This document shows positions 12,889 to 24,913 of a stretch of 64,000 nucleotides of DNA, one piece after another. Under the pieces are notes generated by a model that did no database searches, was not told where the DNA came from, and saw only the letters and a program-made list of their open reading frames with translations. Within the stretch, counting starts at the first letter, position 1, and the number at the start of each line of letters is the position of its first letter. The DNA lies in the NCBI GenBank assembly GCA_963978905.1, contig OZ022260.1, positions 1,601,725 through 1,665,724 of the forward strand. The letters are read 5' to 3'. Position numbers and translations under genes: made by a program. The DNA comes from Trichostrongylus colubriformis (taxonomy: Eukaryota > Nematoda > Chromadorea > Rhabditida > Trichostrongylidae).

Positions 12889-13782
12889 TTAGGTTGTCTT
12901 AAAAGTCTTGTAGGGTTTTTTCGATCATCACTTTTTATTATTTTTTTTCGTTCAACAAACAACAATTAGGCAACAGCGTATTCACCACTGTGATCAACAA
13001 CACTCTGCCACCTCATAGGTAAATAGTTGATTCCCTCTTCTCAGAACTCTGGGTTCTGAGAGTCGAAGAAGTCAGCGATCGCCTTTGCAAGCAAGTCATA
13101 ATCAGCGAATGTTCTCTTGGCCAAGAAGGATTCAAGAGGATGGATAAGGTGATAGTCAGAAGGGGCAATGTCTGGAGAGTACGCTGGGTGGGGCAGCACA
13201 TCCCAGCCGAGCTCCTACAACTTAGCCTGGGTACTTTTCGCGAAATGGGAGCGGACGTCGTCGTCATGAAGTAGGGTGACCGCGGACCTTTCCCGGCGCT
13301 TTTCTCGAACAGCGACGGCGAGCTGCTAGAGGTGGTGGGTGCATACGGCAGCGGTGACTGCCTCGCCTTGTACAGTACCTCTTGTGAAAGCATTCCTTCC
13401 GCGTCCCAGATGCACACAGTCCTGAGCGTGGTTTGTCTCCCATGTCAATCTCGCCATTGTTGAAGCTGATGAACCAGCGTTGCACGGTCTCGTAGCTCAC
13501 ACATCCCTTGCCCAATGCAGCGTTGATGGAGTGGCAAGCTTCCGTCACTTTGGTGCCGCAAGACCGCTCACAGTAGATGACACCGCGCGTTGGGTGGGTA
13601 TCGACTACGGGCATTGTAGCTCTCACCATGGAATCTAGTGAGTCAACAAATATTTAATATATATTTTGCTAGCTTAGAGAACGTTCCACCATATTCCTGG
13701 ACCGCCTAGGCCTGCCTCGAAGTAAACAAGAGTTATTGATTTTTTTTGGAAAAAATCTTACAAGACTTTTGGGACAACCTGA
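12889..13782 (-). mobile_element. Internally deleted mariner with TA target duplication
   Basis: Terminal inverted repeats: left TTAGGTTGTCTTAAAAGTCT, right end the inverted TCAGGTTGTCCCAAAAGTCT. TA flanks both sides (12887-12888 and 13783-13784). The element is 894 bp where full mariners are about 1.3 kb. The minus strand keeps a transposase N-terminal HTH (13629 down to about 13440, ending DKPRSG). It then jumps, after frame changes, to the C-terminal part with the VLPHPAYSPDIAPSDY motif and the FFDSQNPEF tail near 13200-13030. The middle, with the first catalytic Asp, is missing and stops interrupt the rest. Dead copy; a different mariner lineage from the next element. Confidence 0.85.
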
Positions 13783-13900
13783 TATTTGAAATCCTCATTG
13801 GATAAATAGACAAAAAGGACCCCGTAAAACGGCTTTCTGCCTGCCTAGGCTATGGGTTACATCGAAGAACTCTATATATGATTATAGACCAGCTCATAAA

Positions 13901-15157
13901 TTAGGTTGGCGCAAAATTGATTTCGGTTACAAGATATGTATAGATAAGTAGATTTTTTACCGTGAACTATTTCATCCCAAGGAAAGCCGGGCATACCATT
14001 TGGTGCCAGGCATACCATGTGGTTTTTTCTGCTCTTTCAGAAACTTCTATGAATGTCGCTCTGTTTCCCAGCCGGCCTTTTCCAGGGCTGCGTATAATCA
14101 TGAACCGACGCGACTATGGAGTCATCATGCTTCACGAATTTGTATTGGGACACTCCGCAGCGGGGGCAGCCCGTAATCTCAGCAGTTTCTTGGGACGAAT
14201 TATCCTTGCGTACGGACAGTGGAGCTCTGATTTTAAAAATTTCTTGAAAAAAACTTCTGACGATTTTGATCTCGAAGGAAAGTCGGGTGGCGGCCGCAGG
14301 TGGTCGCTTAATGATGAAGATTCAAGGAGATTCGTCGAAGCAAATCCGGAGACGAATACTCGTACGTCAGCAGAAGACCTGGGCGTACATTACTCCATAG
14401 TGGCCAGACATTTGCTGGAAATCAGCCAGGTGAAGAAGATGTCGAAGTGGGTGCCTCATGACCTGACCGATGAGCAGCGTCTGGCACGTTTCGACACCTG
14501 CTCTAATCTCCTAGTTCGAAATAAAAATGAGCCATTTGTAAAGCGTATTATAACTGTAGATGAAAAATGGGTTTTTTATGATAACAGAAAGCGGGGATTA
14601 GTCTGGATAGATAAGGATGCTCCTCCAAAAACTTTTCTCAAACCCGACCTTCACCCTAAAAAGGTTATGGTTACTATGTGGTGGTGTTGTAAAGGTGTAT
14701 TTCCTGGTCAGCCATTCACAGCAGACCCTCACTGTTGTGATCTGGAGCAAATGTATAGGAAGTTGCAAAAATTGTGGTTTGCGGGGGTGGATAGAAGAGC
14801 GCCGATCCTGTTGCAGGACAACGCAATACCACACATCCCACAAATCACTCGGCAAAAATTGAACCACTTGGGTATAGAAGTTCTTCCCCACCCAGCGTAT
14901 TCTCCCGACCTTTCCCCAACAGACTATCACTTTTTTCGAGCCCTCAATTCTCATCTGCGTCAGAAACAATTTGCTAATTTAGACGATGTTGAATGTGCCT
15001 TCCTTGACTTCGTTGATTCTCGTGATAGTAGTTTCTATAACGAAGGCTTAGGTTTATCACCTGTTCGTTGGCAAAATTGACTAACTTGTGTTTAAGCTTA
15101 GTCATAGTAGTTTGAAGTATGCGGTCCGTTTTCGAAATTAATTTTTCAACAACTTAA
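13901..15157 (+). mobile_element. Near-complete cecropia-type mariner (bandit/Hsmar1-like)
   Basis: Left end TTAGGTTGGCGCAAAATTGA at 13901; right end at 15130-15157 is its diverged inverted copy (ttcgaaattaattttt...caacttaa). Length 1257 bp, normal for mariner. A clear TA duplication is not visible at the degraded ends. It carries one long transposase frame on the plus strand. The inverted-repeat sequence and transposase motifs place it near Hsmar1 and the hookworm 'bandit' element. Confidence 0.85.
13962..15080 (+). CDS. Mariner transposase, DD34D triad intact
   Basis: A 372-residue open frame. The native start is probably the internal Met 47 (14100), because the first 46 residues do not look like mariner; that gives about 326 aa, against about 345 for the family. 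From there: a degenerate N-terminal HTH region (GHSAAGAARNL), the linker motif WVPHDL (where family members have WVPHEL), then catalytic Asp 200 (ITVDEKW), Asp 286 (LLQDNAIPH) and Asp 321 (YSPDLSPTDY). Exactly 34 residues separate the last two. The HTH has lost the usual TVQRWF-like helix, so DNA binding may be impaired even though the catalytic core reads through. Acts in the nucleus by cut-and-paste at TA. Intergenic position. Confidence 0.85.
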   Translation: MNYFIPRKAGHTIWCQAYHVVFSALSETSMNVALFPSRPFPGLRIIMNRRDYGVIMLHEFVLGHSAAGAARNLSSFLGRIILAYGQWSSDFKNFLKKTSDDFDLEGKSGGGRRWSLNDEDSRRFVEANPETNTRTSAEDLGVHYSIVARHLLEISQVKKMSKWVPHDLTDEQRLARFDTCSNLLVRNKNEPFVKRIITVDEKWVFYDNRKRGLVWIDKDAPPKTFLKPDLHPKKVMVTMWWCCKGVFPGQPFTADPHCCDLEQMYRKLQKLWFAGVDRRAPILLQDNAIPHIPQITRQKLNHLGIEVLPHPAYSPDLSPTDYHFFRALNSHLRQKQFANLDDVECAFLDFVDSRDSSFYNEGLGLSPVRWQN

Positions 15158-17097
15158 CAGTAAGTCCCTCCCAAATCACTGCCCAGCAGATGCGAAGTAA
15201 ACGATCTCTTTTCACAGTGCTTTTAGAACGACATCGTAACTACCGTGCTTAAACTACTCCCGACTTTGCTCATTGCAGCTACGCAAGATTGGTCAATACC
15301 AGCCGAGGGTTTTCTTTCCAAAGACATCGATAGAAGGAATTTTGGGCGATTTGGAATATGAAAGTGGGGTGCTAAGTAGTGCAATAGAAGAGAAGGAACC
15401 GAATCAAACGGTCAAAATCTGGAAAATGGGAGTCATCTCTTCACAATCGAGGACGTAATTTCGCTCCCTCTGCGTCACTGGAGGGGTGATGCAAACGGCA
15501 GAGCTGGCTAAGCCAGCATTGCCCCATCCGACGGTGACTTACCAGCAGGTACCACCGGAACGCGTGAAGGCGAGCCGGCAATGAAGAGCCTTAGGCGCGA
15601 CCTGTCTTTGATGCGAGTATCTCTACAGAGCATCTCTTTGATGGTGGCAGCACTTTCAAAGACACCGTTAGGGGTAACCTTGGCAGACTGCGCAATAATT
15701 GTGGTACATGAAAGTCGAGGTGATCACTAGTGTAACAATTGAGAAAGAAGGTCAAAAACCCGAAAGATAGAAACTCACGAGCACTTCTTCTCACACCTCC
15801 CCTCTGCACCACTAGCCGGTGGGGGTAGACGCAGACGACGAGGCGCCATGTCAGCCAGCCGCAAGCGTTGCCCCGCCTTCACAGGAACTCCCCTAGCGGA
15901 TGCGACGCAGCGCAACCAGGTCGCGATGAGAGTCCAATGCCGCTTTTTTCACAGGTTTTTCAGCGAGTTTCGCGGCAGGCCATCCCTTCTCACCTAGAAT
16001 GCTCGTTCACAAAAGAATGTTTTCCTAGTTTTCAATTTCTCGTTACTTCTGGCGATGCCTTTGATGAGAGGGGAAGCAGAGCTTGCTGAGGTGTCAGTCT
16101 GCACAGTGAGACCTCTGTTTTTCCGAATCCCAAGTGCTCTATCAAAGCAGTGCGCGTCGCAGGAAATCTCTGAAAAATGCGGCCCCTGGCCTACACTCAA
16201 GCCGTCTTGCAGGTGAAAAAACACCATTTGATGATATCTTTGCTACCTGATTCCAAACATGAATATCGATTGACGCTTTTTTTGTATAGATCGGTTCACT
16301 GGCCGACAGTGCGCGATGGTGCAGGATTTCGCGAGCAAGTTTCAAGATACGATCCCCTTCCCAACCCAAAATACGACCCTCTGTCAAGGATTCCTCGACG
16401 GAAGATTGACACCAGGTGTTAACTCGAAGGCACAGGGAGGGGTAAGGAGAAAGTGAAAGCTGGAAATACATGTTCTCTGAAAACACACCTTCCACTTCGA
16501 AAGAGGTGATATGAAGCATCTGAAAAGCGCGGCATGGGGTCTTATTACGATCCCGCAGCAAGGCATGTCGTTTTTCAGTTCATCAACCAGGTGAATTCCC
16601 GGCGAGGGCGTGACAACGTTCGCGACCGGTAGATCTAACCTCTAGCCCGTCTGGTCTACCCTCAGCTAGTTAGGCAGAGCGGCGCGAAGGAGAAGGAGGT
16701 TTTCGGGTGTTATCTCTCGGGGTTTCACTGTTCAACTTCGTTCTTTCTCCACTATTACACTACTGAGCACCCCTACTTTCATATTCCATAATCTTCCTGT
16801 ATTTACTCCTCCCATTGTCTTTAATGGGAGTGGAGTACCACTGCTCGTCGTTCAGATAGCACAGGCAAAGGAAGAGGTTCCTATCCCTCCTGACATCCAT
16901 ACAAAATATCACCGGGCGCCATTGGGATGCCCCCTCTATTGCGACAGCACCCCCCTTCTCCCACTTCCACTGAATTCATAACTGAACGCTGCTTTATCAT
17001 TACATTCGATCTCACTGCGTAAACAAAAACATTCGGTGGTCAATGACTACTGAGTATGCCTCATTTTCAACAGAAGAAGTCACCAACACAAGTCAGA
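15158..17097. other. Intergenic region, repeat-rich
   Basis: No gene recognised. 15480-15850 and 16410-16825 carry blocks of the repeat family that includes 'ctactttcatattcc' (inverted form of the atatgaaagtag marker) and 'cgttaggggtaa'. A conventional promoter for the downstream kinase cannot be picked out. Confidence 0.45.
16410..16825 (-). repeat. Repeat family 'gcagactgtgg..atatgaaagtag' (inverted copy)
   Basis: Inverted copy of a family also seen at 23590-23957, 27083-27485, 40500-40875, 40970-41232 and 59610-59996. The shared phrases are a 'tgtggaatatgaaagtaggg' start, 'gtgctcagcagtgta', a 'gcggggtcgtgataag'-like block, 'agagaacatgtattc' and 'ttacccctccc..tgcctttgaa'. About 0.3-0.4 kb; non-coding, dispersed in both orientations. 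Confidence 0.55.
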
Positions 17098-20000
17098 ATG
17101 AGCGATGATGGTGGGGATATTATGGAAGTTATGCCAAAGGAGAACGTGGACGCTGTGAAGAGTAAAAAAGCGACTTATGAGGTATGAATACGACTGATGC
17201 ACGTATTTAGGTCTTTCAGCAACAGAAAGAAATACGGATCAAACTTATCAAAGAGTATCGCCTTGGAAAACACATTTCGAGCTCAAAAGTGTCTCTCAAG
17301 TATGAATAAAGAAAAAGCAAAAAAAAACTGTCGGAGACGTCGTGAAAGTGCACGAGTTTATTACGGAGGGGCAATTTGGACAGTTGTCCGAACAGATTGG
17401 GGCATGTTTGGACGAGTTATCCGAACAGATCGAGGCAAATCTGGACGTGTTTTCTGTACACTTCAACCCACGCCCCTCTACCACAAAGATCAACGCGCCC
17501 TCCGTTGGTGGTTCTTCACAGAGGAGATGTGCTTGACAGGGACGTTTGCTCTGCGTTGACACTATTCCACGTGTAGTGTAGATAGGGAAATTGCGGCATC
17601 GCGAACGCGATAGGACCGTTGCGACGTCGCGAACGCAACGTGACCGACGACGAGCGATTGAGCAACCATACAAAAACTGCTCATGCGACGCAATGGCTTT
17701 TCCTGCACCACACCCACGATTCCTAGATGGACTTTCGCCGCAGCGCCTTGCGACGCCTAGGCTGCCTTTCTATGGCTGTTCTGCAAAATCTGGTCATCAC
17801 TGACTGTGCTTCCAACGTGCAACTACAGTGTGGGGAGAGGGCTTAAGTTGATACATACAAATCGATAAGTTGATACCGATAAGTTAAGTCGATATATACC
17901 AATCGATTAGGCAATCACGGTGTTATGCGACGGGCATATCATCTTCCTAATCGATACGTATCGTATCCTATCTACCCCAACCTAATCGACCGATCTCCTG
18001 ATCCCCCAATCGTACGTATCTCATCCTCTCCCCTGATCGCTTGAACTGCAAACTCTGAACAATACCTGAACATCACCTATGATCTATGCTTAGCGATGCT
18101 TGCGACAGCTTACGCAAAACCTGCTGGTCGGTCGGGAGGCCATGCTCGAACGCACACCTCGCATTCGACTTACGGTGCTATCGCAGTGAGGGAAGGAAGG
18201 GGGGGGGGCTTCTTCTTCTTCTCCCCTCAGTCCCGCGGCGTTGCGGGGTCCGCTGTTCTTGTACGTTGTTGCTACTTTCTTCTATCCAAGGCATCTTCTG
18301 CCGTGGCTTTCACTTTCGTGAGGTCGGTTTTGATGACGTCTTTCCATCTTTTCTTTGGGACTCCTCGTGGTTGCTTGCCGGGTACTTCAAACTCGGCAGC
18401 CTTGATTGGGTGGTCTGCCGACCTTCTCTGCACGTGCCCATATCATCTTAGCCATTGCTCCCTCAACTTCAGCTGGACCGGAGCCGTCTGCATGACTCCC
18501 TGACGTCCTCGTTCCTGATCCTGTCGAGCCGCGTCCAGCCACATGCCCATGTCAGCACCCTCATTTCTACGGAATGTAACTGCTTCGCGTGATTCTTTGT
18601 TATGAGCCAGCACTCGCTGCCATAGAGCATTGCTGGTCTCATCACAGATCGGTATACCTTGCACTTCAGAATCCTGGAGCACCGTCGATCGCAGAGAATT
18701 CCTGTGTACTCTCTCCATTTCTACCATGCCGTACTTATTCGCGCTTTCACGGCCTGATCTACCGTACCTTCCTCGGCTATATCACTTCCCAGGTATCGGA
18801 AGTCCTGAAGCCTTTCGATGCTTTCTCCATGGCGGTCCATGATGGACTTCGGACAGTCCTCGGAGCTTGAAAATTTGGTTTTCTTGGCGTTTACTCGTAG
18901 GACGTTCCTGCCAGCTTTGCCTGCCATCTCTGCACCTTGGCCTGGAGTTCTTCTCTGGTATCCGCTATCAGGACAATGTCGCCAGCGTAGAGAATAGTCC
19001 TCAGTGGTCCCTCTATAAGGTCTTTCACCATGCCATCCAGGGTGAGCAGAAAGAGGAACGGGCTCAGAGCTGAGCCTTGGTGTACCCCTACGAGGTCCCT
19101 ACTGCCGCAGTCAGTCCCTGTGGGGTGCGTATGACAACCTTGGCCCCATCGTACATGTCCTGTATAAGAAAGACCAGATGCTCTGGTATCTGCTATATCG
19201 AAGCGCGTTCCAGATTACTGGCCGTGGCAGACGGTCAAAGGCCTTTCCAAGGTCTAGGAAGGCTAGGTGGCAGGGCTGACACTTTTCACGGTACTTCTCC
19301 ATCACATGTCTAAGAATGAAGATGGCATCCGTGATGGACCGCTCAGGCACGAACCCGAACTGCTCCTGAGAGATGGTGACGAGCTTTTTCAGCTTCGAGT
19401 CAATCAGCCGTTCGTACAGCTTTATGGTATGAGCTGTCAACTTTATTCCACGGTAGTTGGAGCACTCCATTGTGTCTCCCTTCTGGGGAAGAGCATCTAA
19501 TAAAAAGTTGTATATCTAAGCTTCTTGGAGGGATCTTCGAAGAGTCAATCTACACTCAGGCGTATATTTTTGCTCAAGCCTTAGTGGATGAAACAAGGAC
19601 TCTCTTCCCCCTTTCAGGCTCAGGGTAATAATTCACTGGTGGGATGTCCAACCCCCTCACTGCGATAGCACCCGACTTACCTCAAAGGCTCTTCATGCTG
19701 AATCCTTTTGACCCGCCACAATTCACCTTTACGGCGCTGCACTCGTCAACCCCACGCTAACCACGCCCTGTTGGCTCATGTGGCCAATAAAGAGTTGAGG
19801 CAAGCATGTCTGGCGGTTCGAGCGGATGTACCGCAGTGTTTGCGGCCGTTGCGGATCGAATAGGCGCAACCTGGATAGTTACCCACGAATCACCGCATGA
19901 AGAGGATAAATTACTAATCTAATTATCGGAAGGTGTGACTTCAAAGGCACTGATGGGAGGAGACACAGCTGAATCTCATTGCTAATCGGGCGTTGAGGGC

Positions 20001-23000
20001 AGGGGGGAGGGCCAAATCGCAGGCACTAAGGCTAAAGCCCCTGACTACCAATGAGAATCAGCTGTGTCTCACAACAGCGAGCGCGAGCGGAGCCTTTAAA
20101 CATTGTCGAAGACATGCTTTGACACTATGGGATTCACACCTATGCAGAACAGAGCCTCAAGACCAAGGACGAGATGCAAAAATTTACTTTTGATCATATT
20201 CCAGGTACAAGATTTAATAGCGAAAAGTTCCTGTGGTTGCGTGTATCAAGCATTGCGACTAGAAGACGGCAAAATTCTAGCAATGAAATGTGAGGGATTG
20301 AAAGTAAAAAATCCGGTAAGATGCTGAATTCAGATACATATTTTCCAAAATGGATTTTAGCAATTTGCCAAATCATGAGATAGGTTCTTTCTGATTTGGC
20401 AAATAGTCGAAATCCATCTTGAGGAAATCTATCTCTCGAATTTAGAGCTCACAATCATCGTAGCCGCTATGACCGTAGAAGTGAGAACGAAAATAAGAGG
20501 AAACGAAGCTTTGGATGAATACTTCACAACGTTAAGACATTCAAGGGTGCAAGAAAGAGAAGCGAAAAACTCTTCGGCCTCTTTTATACTCCGCGGTGCA
20601 GGCGGCTGGGCGTGACTGCGTCGTCCCCGCGTCTCTGCCCGCGCCCCGTCTCTGCCTCACTGCCTGTGAACACAGCCACGCCCTGCCGCCGCCAGCACCA
20701 CCGCAAAGTATGGAGGCTGCCTGAGACTCTGACTTGATGGTCACTCACACGCTCGCAACCTCGTCACCTCGCAATCAAGGCGATTGACACCTGATGACTT
20801 AGCCTCTTGTCCCATGGGTTTTTTTATGTTCTGATATGTTTGAACTTATAACATTTCAAATCACAACATTATTCTGGAAACGGCTTGTTTGTCATTACCG
20901 TCAAGTACTACCATACCGTCATTCCCCCACTTTGAACAGCGGCAACTGCAGCACTCTGCCCCTTTTCTTCATTGAAATGTTAAATCAAACAGAAAAATAG
21001 ATGAGATCCATTCTTCGTTGAAAAAGCCGTTTTAAGACACTGCGACATGAAGCAAAAGTGTACGAAGCATTGAAGTCCTATACTTCGCCTCACTTTCTAA
21101 AGTTTGAAGATCGTGGCATCGTTGACAATCGCTTCGTTTTTATCATACTAAAAATGGTAGGTGGACTGTGATGCGCTGGGCCTGTGGACGAGACTTCTGG
21201 GATTTTGCTCCGATGAGCTGTGCAGATGGGTCTCATGGTATCGTGGATTGCCAGATCAAACCTGTAGGATCCATCTACCCCCGCTCTGAAAAGGTGTACC
21301 ACCCCATCCTGAAGCAGTTGATCGCCCCACATCCCTTTTCCCCACTGCCCTTCCATTCGGCAATCGGATCACTAAAGGAAGGAGTGGAATTTTCCCAGCT
21401 CTCCCTACACCCCACCAATTCTGCAAAAAAAAAAACGTTGAGCGGGATGGGAGAGGCAAAACAGTGAAGGTTCGCTCCCGAAAAAGAACAGAGACAGTTA
21501 GGGGTAAAGTGGGCCGATTGTGGAGTATATGTGAAATATGATGCTCTGCAATGCAATGGCAGAGAAAAAATGGAGTGAAAAGGCCAAAAACCCGAGTGTT
21601 GGAACCCCACCCACTGATGATAACGGACTTACGCCTTCTTTGCATCGCTGTGGGTAGTGCAGATGGCGAAGGCAGATAAACCACCCAGTCGTGAGCGTTG
21701 GCCGCCCCCATAGCAACTCGGCCACTGGCAGCCGTAGCCAAACGAAGCCAAATCAAGTCGCGATAAAGGCCCCAACGGCGCGCTTTTTCGAGGCAAGCCT
21801 CGCCGCGGATGATCTCTTCTGAACTCGCCATTTCATCTACGAGAAGCATTCCTCTCAGTCCTCCGTTATACCTTCGATGCAAAAATCACACCAGTAATGA
21901 AACCTACCGCTTTCGGGGAAGGTGTTCCCCTCACTTTCGAATACGTTCTAAACTTCACCAACTCAACTTCAAGTATGACGTTCATCCTCCCAAGAGACCA
22001 AATTTGATATCCGAGAATTGCTTCACTCACATGAAACGTTTGGAACCCTTATAGATCTCAACCGCATGTGGCCTCGTCCATAGGCTGGTTAATATTTGGT
22101 AAACCTCAACCTTCTGAGCATAGCATTGAGTATCACAGGTGGGAAAAAACCTGCTGGACGTGCAATCGGAATGCCACGAAAAGAAATTTTCCTTAGTAAC
22201 GGCGCTACGTATCGGCGATCAAACACTTGCGGCCATTCGTGATCTCCATATCGTGAGTTAACGGTATATTCCTCGCTACGAGGCAAACAGGCCCTCCATC
22301 GTTATTGGTGGAAGGGCTTTCGGAGGTGTTGAGGCCACACCCCCGACGTGCTGAGGGCCTCTCCGCCTTGCAATGACCGCGTGGAACACGCCTTCGAGCT
22401 AGAAGCTCCACAACTTCAAACGTCATGGTCCGCATGTCGACAATCTAATTCCATTTCAGTGTGGATACATCCATCGCGACATTAAGCCAGATAACTTTGC
22501 TATTGGGCGAGAAGAAGACAAAACCCTTCACACCATTTACATAATAGACTTTAAATTTTCACGCAAATTCAGGTACAGTACCATACCTGAGCGAGCATAA
22601 AGGGTTATCGGTAGACCGGCTTAATGCATTGACTTTTCAGATCTGAAGGGAAGGATTTGCGACTACAACGCGAACAGGCTGCCTTCCGTGGCACACCGCG
22701 ATACGCCAGCATAACTGCGCTCAGCATGGTTAGTTGTACAGAACACAACAAGGTTTCATGTAGAGCTAGGTAGCCGACAGCTGAGGCAAAGCCCTTCAGC
22801 CTGTCTTCCAGTGCTTGACGCCGATAATGAATCTCTCTCCACAGCAGAAGTGATAACTGGGTCTACCAGACCAAAAACTCGAGAAATAGCATCTAATATT
22901 GGTTGTTGATGTGTGCATGGACGAGTGTCATGATGGACGAGTTTCCCAGAGCACTTTAATGCTCCGATTGCAGGCAGCCACGCGATTAGAAAGCGTTATT

Positions 23001-24913
23001 TACCATAAACGTCCGCACAGCGCTTTCTTAAGCATCTACCCTTATGTCCCCTTTAATTAGCACTGATGAGACGGTACATAACCAGCTTGTTTCAGAAGGA
23101 GCAATCTCGTAAAGACGATCTCGAGTCTTGGTGGTACATGATCGTCGAGTTCATGATCGGCAAGCTTCCATGGGCCGATTTGAAGGTTTGCGAGTGTTCT
23201 TTTTTTCAAAACACCAAAGAACCCATGAAAAGAATCCAGCAGGTGGTGCAAGAGGAACCAATGTGGCATCGCCCAGCGCAATTCTGGAAAATGCCGCGCC
23301 GCAATCGGGACGTCGCAGTGGCTTCTCCTGCACTACAGCCAGCAATCAATAACAGTTACAGAATAACATGAGATCATTACAATTTTGCAGCCAAATGAAA
23401 TAGACACCATCAAACATATGAAGAAGCAAGTGCGACTGAAACCCAACCTTAAGAAGGTGTGTTGTTTGTTTGGTATATCGATTTCTACAACCAAATCCTT
23501 GATTACGGAGACATACGCAATCCCAGTCATCCTATCTGGCTAGCTCAGGAGTGATACAGGCTCCTTTGGAAGGAGTGAAAGACACCGGAATGGGCAAAAG
23601 TGGCAGACTGTGGAATATGATAGTAGGGATTCTCAACAATGCAAAAGAACAGAAAGAACGAGATCAAACGGCGAAAAACCGAGAAAAAGGAAACTTCGCG
23701 ACCCTCCGCCTCACTAGCTGGCGGCAGACTGCAGACGGGGAAGAGGCCAAATCAGCCGAACGTTGTCCCGCCCTCGTGGGCGACTCGCCGGCTGCAAGAC
23801 GACACACCGTGCCTGCGGAGTCGTGATAAGACCCTAAGCCACGCTTTTTCAATGCGACTTTCGCCACACATCACCTTTTTTGAAGTGGAAGCTTCGTTTT
23901 CAGAGAACATGTATTCACAGTTCTCAATTTTCCCTTACCCCTCCCAGTGCCTTTGAGCACTGTTTATGTGTTTACTCCCTCTGCAAGTCATTGTCGAATA
24001 CGATTCAAGTGTCATCAAGATTTTAACCGAAAGCCGAATGCGATGCGCATTCCGTGAAATCAAACATGATCTCTCTTTTTATTTTCAGTTTTTGAAAAAC
24101 ACTCCAGAAGAGTACATGACCAACATCATCTTGTACATTGATACCCTCCACTACAACTCAATACCCGATTACGATCATATTGCTGCACATTTGGAAGCAG
24201 CTGTTAAGGTAAGCCTCGCTTTCTTATAGGTGCCTTTTTTGGAACCCTTCAAGACATACTTCCGACACGACGACATTTTGCACGTAAGTCAACATGAGAA
24301 AACCCGCTCAGTTTTAGGCGGAGCTATCTAGGGCGTGACTTCACAGAGCGACTGGTAGTTTCGCGCATTATTATGAAGGACGAATGTGCTTTAAACGTAC
24401 TGCAAATCGCGTTCTCATTGCATAAGCATGTGACGCATATAAGATGGTATTGCGAAAAATGCAGGGGAGGGGGGGCGATCTGAGGCGGAATTTCGCACAG
24501 AACAAATTAGGGCTACGCCCATTACTATGAAGGATGCATGTGCCTAAACCGCACCGCAAATTGTACTTTACGTACTCTCACTGCACAAAAATGTGTCGCA
24601 TGGGATCATCGATGCAAAGAGAGCACGAGCAGTGGGAGGAGCAGTCTGGGGTGGCATTTCATGGGACAACTCACAACTTGGCGCATTACGCGGCGCATTT
24701 TGGGGAAGAATATGCCTTGATGGTAGTGAAGAACTGTTGAAGTACCGTCACAGTACCTCAACAACTATATTGCTCGTCCGGATTCTATAATAAATTTAAT
24801 GTGTTATTTAGGCTTATTACCTCAACTACGATGCACCACCAGATTGGGATCTGATGACTCCTGAATACAAAGGGCCAAGATATGAAAAAGCTTTGGAAGA
24901 CAAAGGCAGCTAA
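17098..24913 (+). CDS. Tau-tubulin-kinase-like (CK1 group) kinase A, ten exons, 335 aa, degenerate ATP site
   Basis: Exons: 17098-17181, 20205-20315, 21037-21156, 22139-22252, 22460-22572, 22641-22728, 23096-23185, 23391-23456, 24089-24208, 24812-24913 (TAA). Total 1008 bp. All introns are GT..AG and phases agree. Order of motifs: an N-terminal tail ending KSKKATYE; a glycine loop that has lost its pattern ([11 protein letters not shown]); ATP Lys in LAMKCE; alpha-C Glu in LRHEAKV; catalytic loop [13 protein letters not shown] replaced by DFK ([10 protein letters not shown]); [18 protein letters not shown]; and the C-lobe PDYDHIA. Order and spacing match the nematode-expanded TTBK-like branch of CK1 kinases, many of which are expressed in sperm. 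Lys, HRD Asp and DFG Asp survive, so activity is possible but unusual. Intron 1 (3.0 kb) holds a LINE remnant. Paralogue of the minus-strand gene at 28298-40198. Confidence 0.9.
18225..19475 (-). mobile_element. LINE (RTE-like) reverse transcriptase remnant
   Basis: On the minus strand, with frameshifts: palm/fingers motifs [29 protein letters not shown] and [13 protein letters not shown] (19470-19200). Next come GSALSPFLF and [16 protein letters not shown] (about 19090-18960). C-terminal motifs [20 protein letters not shown] residues, and [17 protein letters not shown] follow, down to about 18225. The catalytic YADD box reads YAGD. Stops and frameshifts make it non-functional, and the 5' part is missing. 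It sits antisense in intron 1 of kinase A. Confidence 0.85.
19490..19680. repeat. Element of the 'gcgatagcaccc' family
   Basis: Shares, in order, 'ggagggatcttcgaagag', 'tcaggcgtatatttttgc', 'ccttagtggatgaaa', a ttcccc..tttcaggct block and a terminal 'cactgcgatagcaccc' with 51840-52040 and 58882-59087. The best bounded copy is the last. Confidence 0.55.
20563..20725. repeat. Hairpin element (TATACTCCGCGGTGC / GCAAAGTATGGAGG arms)
   Basis: The left arm 'tttatactccgcggtgcagg' pairs with the right 'caccaccgcaaagtatgga'; inner arms gggcgtgactgcg / cacagccacgccctg also pair. Family members: 28450-28615, 32038-32192, 33870-34000, 39410-39793. Located in intron 2 of kinase A. Confidence 0.65.
23590..23957 (+). 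repeat. Repeat family 'gcagactgtgg..atatgaaagtag' copy
   Basis: Begins 'ggcagactgtggaatatgat' and ends 'cttacccctcccagtgcctt'. Located in intron 8 of kinase A. Confidence 0.55.

Noticed and set aside
21256..21882. Minus-strand 208-codon frame
   Set aside because: Lies in dispersed repeat sequence (TTAA-type and related fragments) in a kinase A intron; no domain.
24230..24283. Possible extra exon of kinase A ([15 protein letters not shown]) between exons 9 and 10
   Set aside because: It would need a 21-bp intron before it, and kinase B has no counterpart; exon 9 joins exon 10 in phase in both genes.
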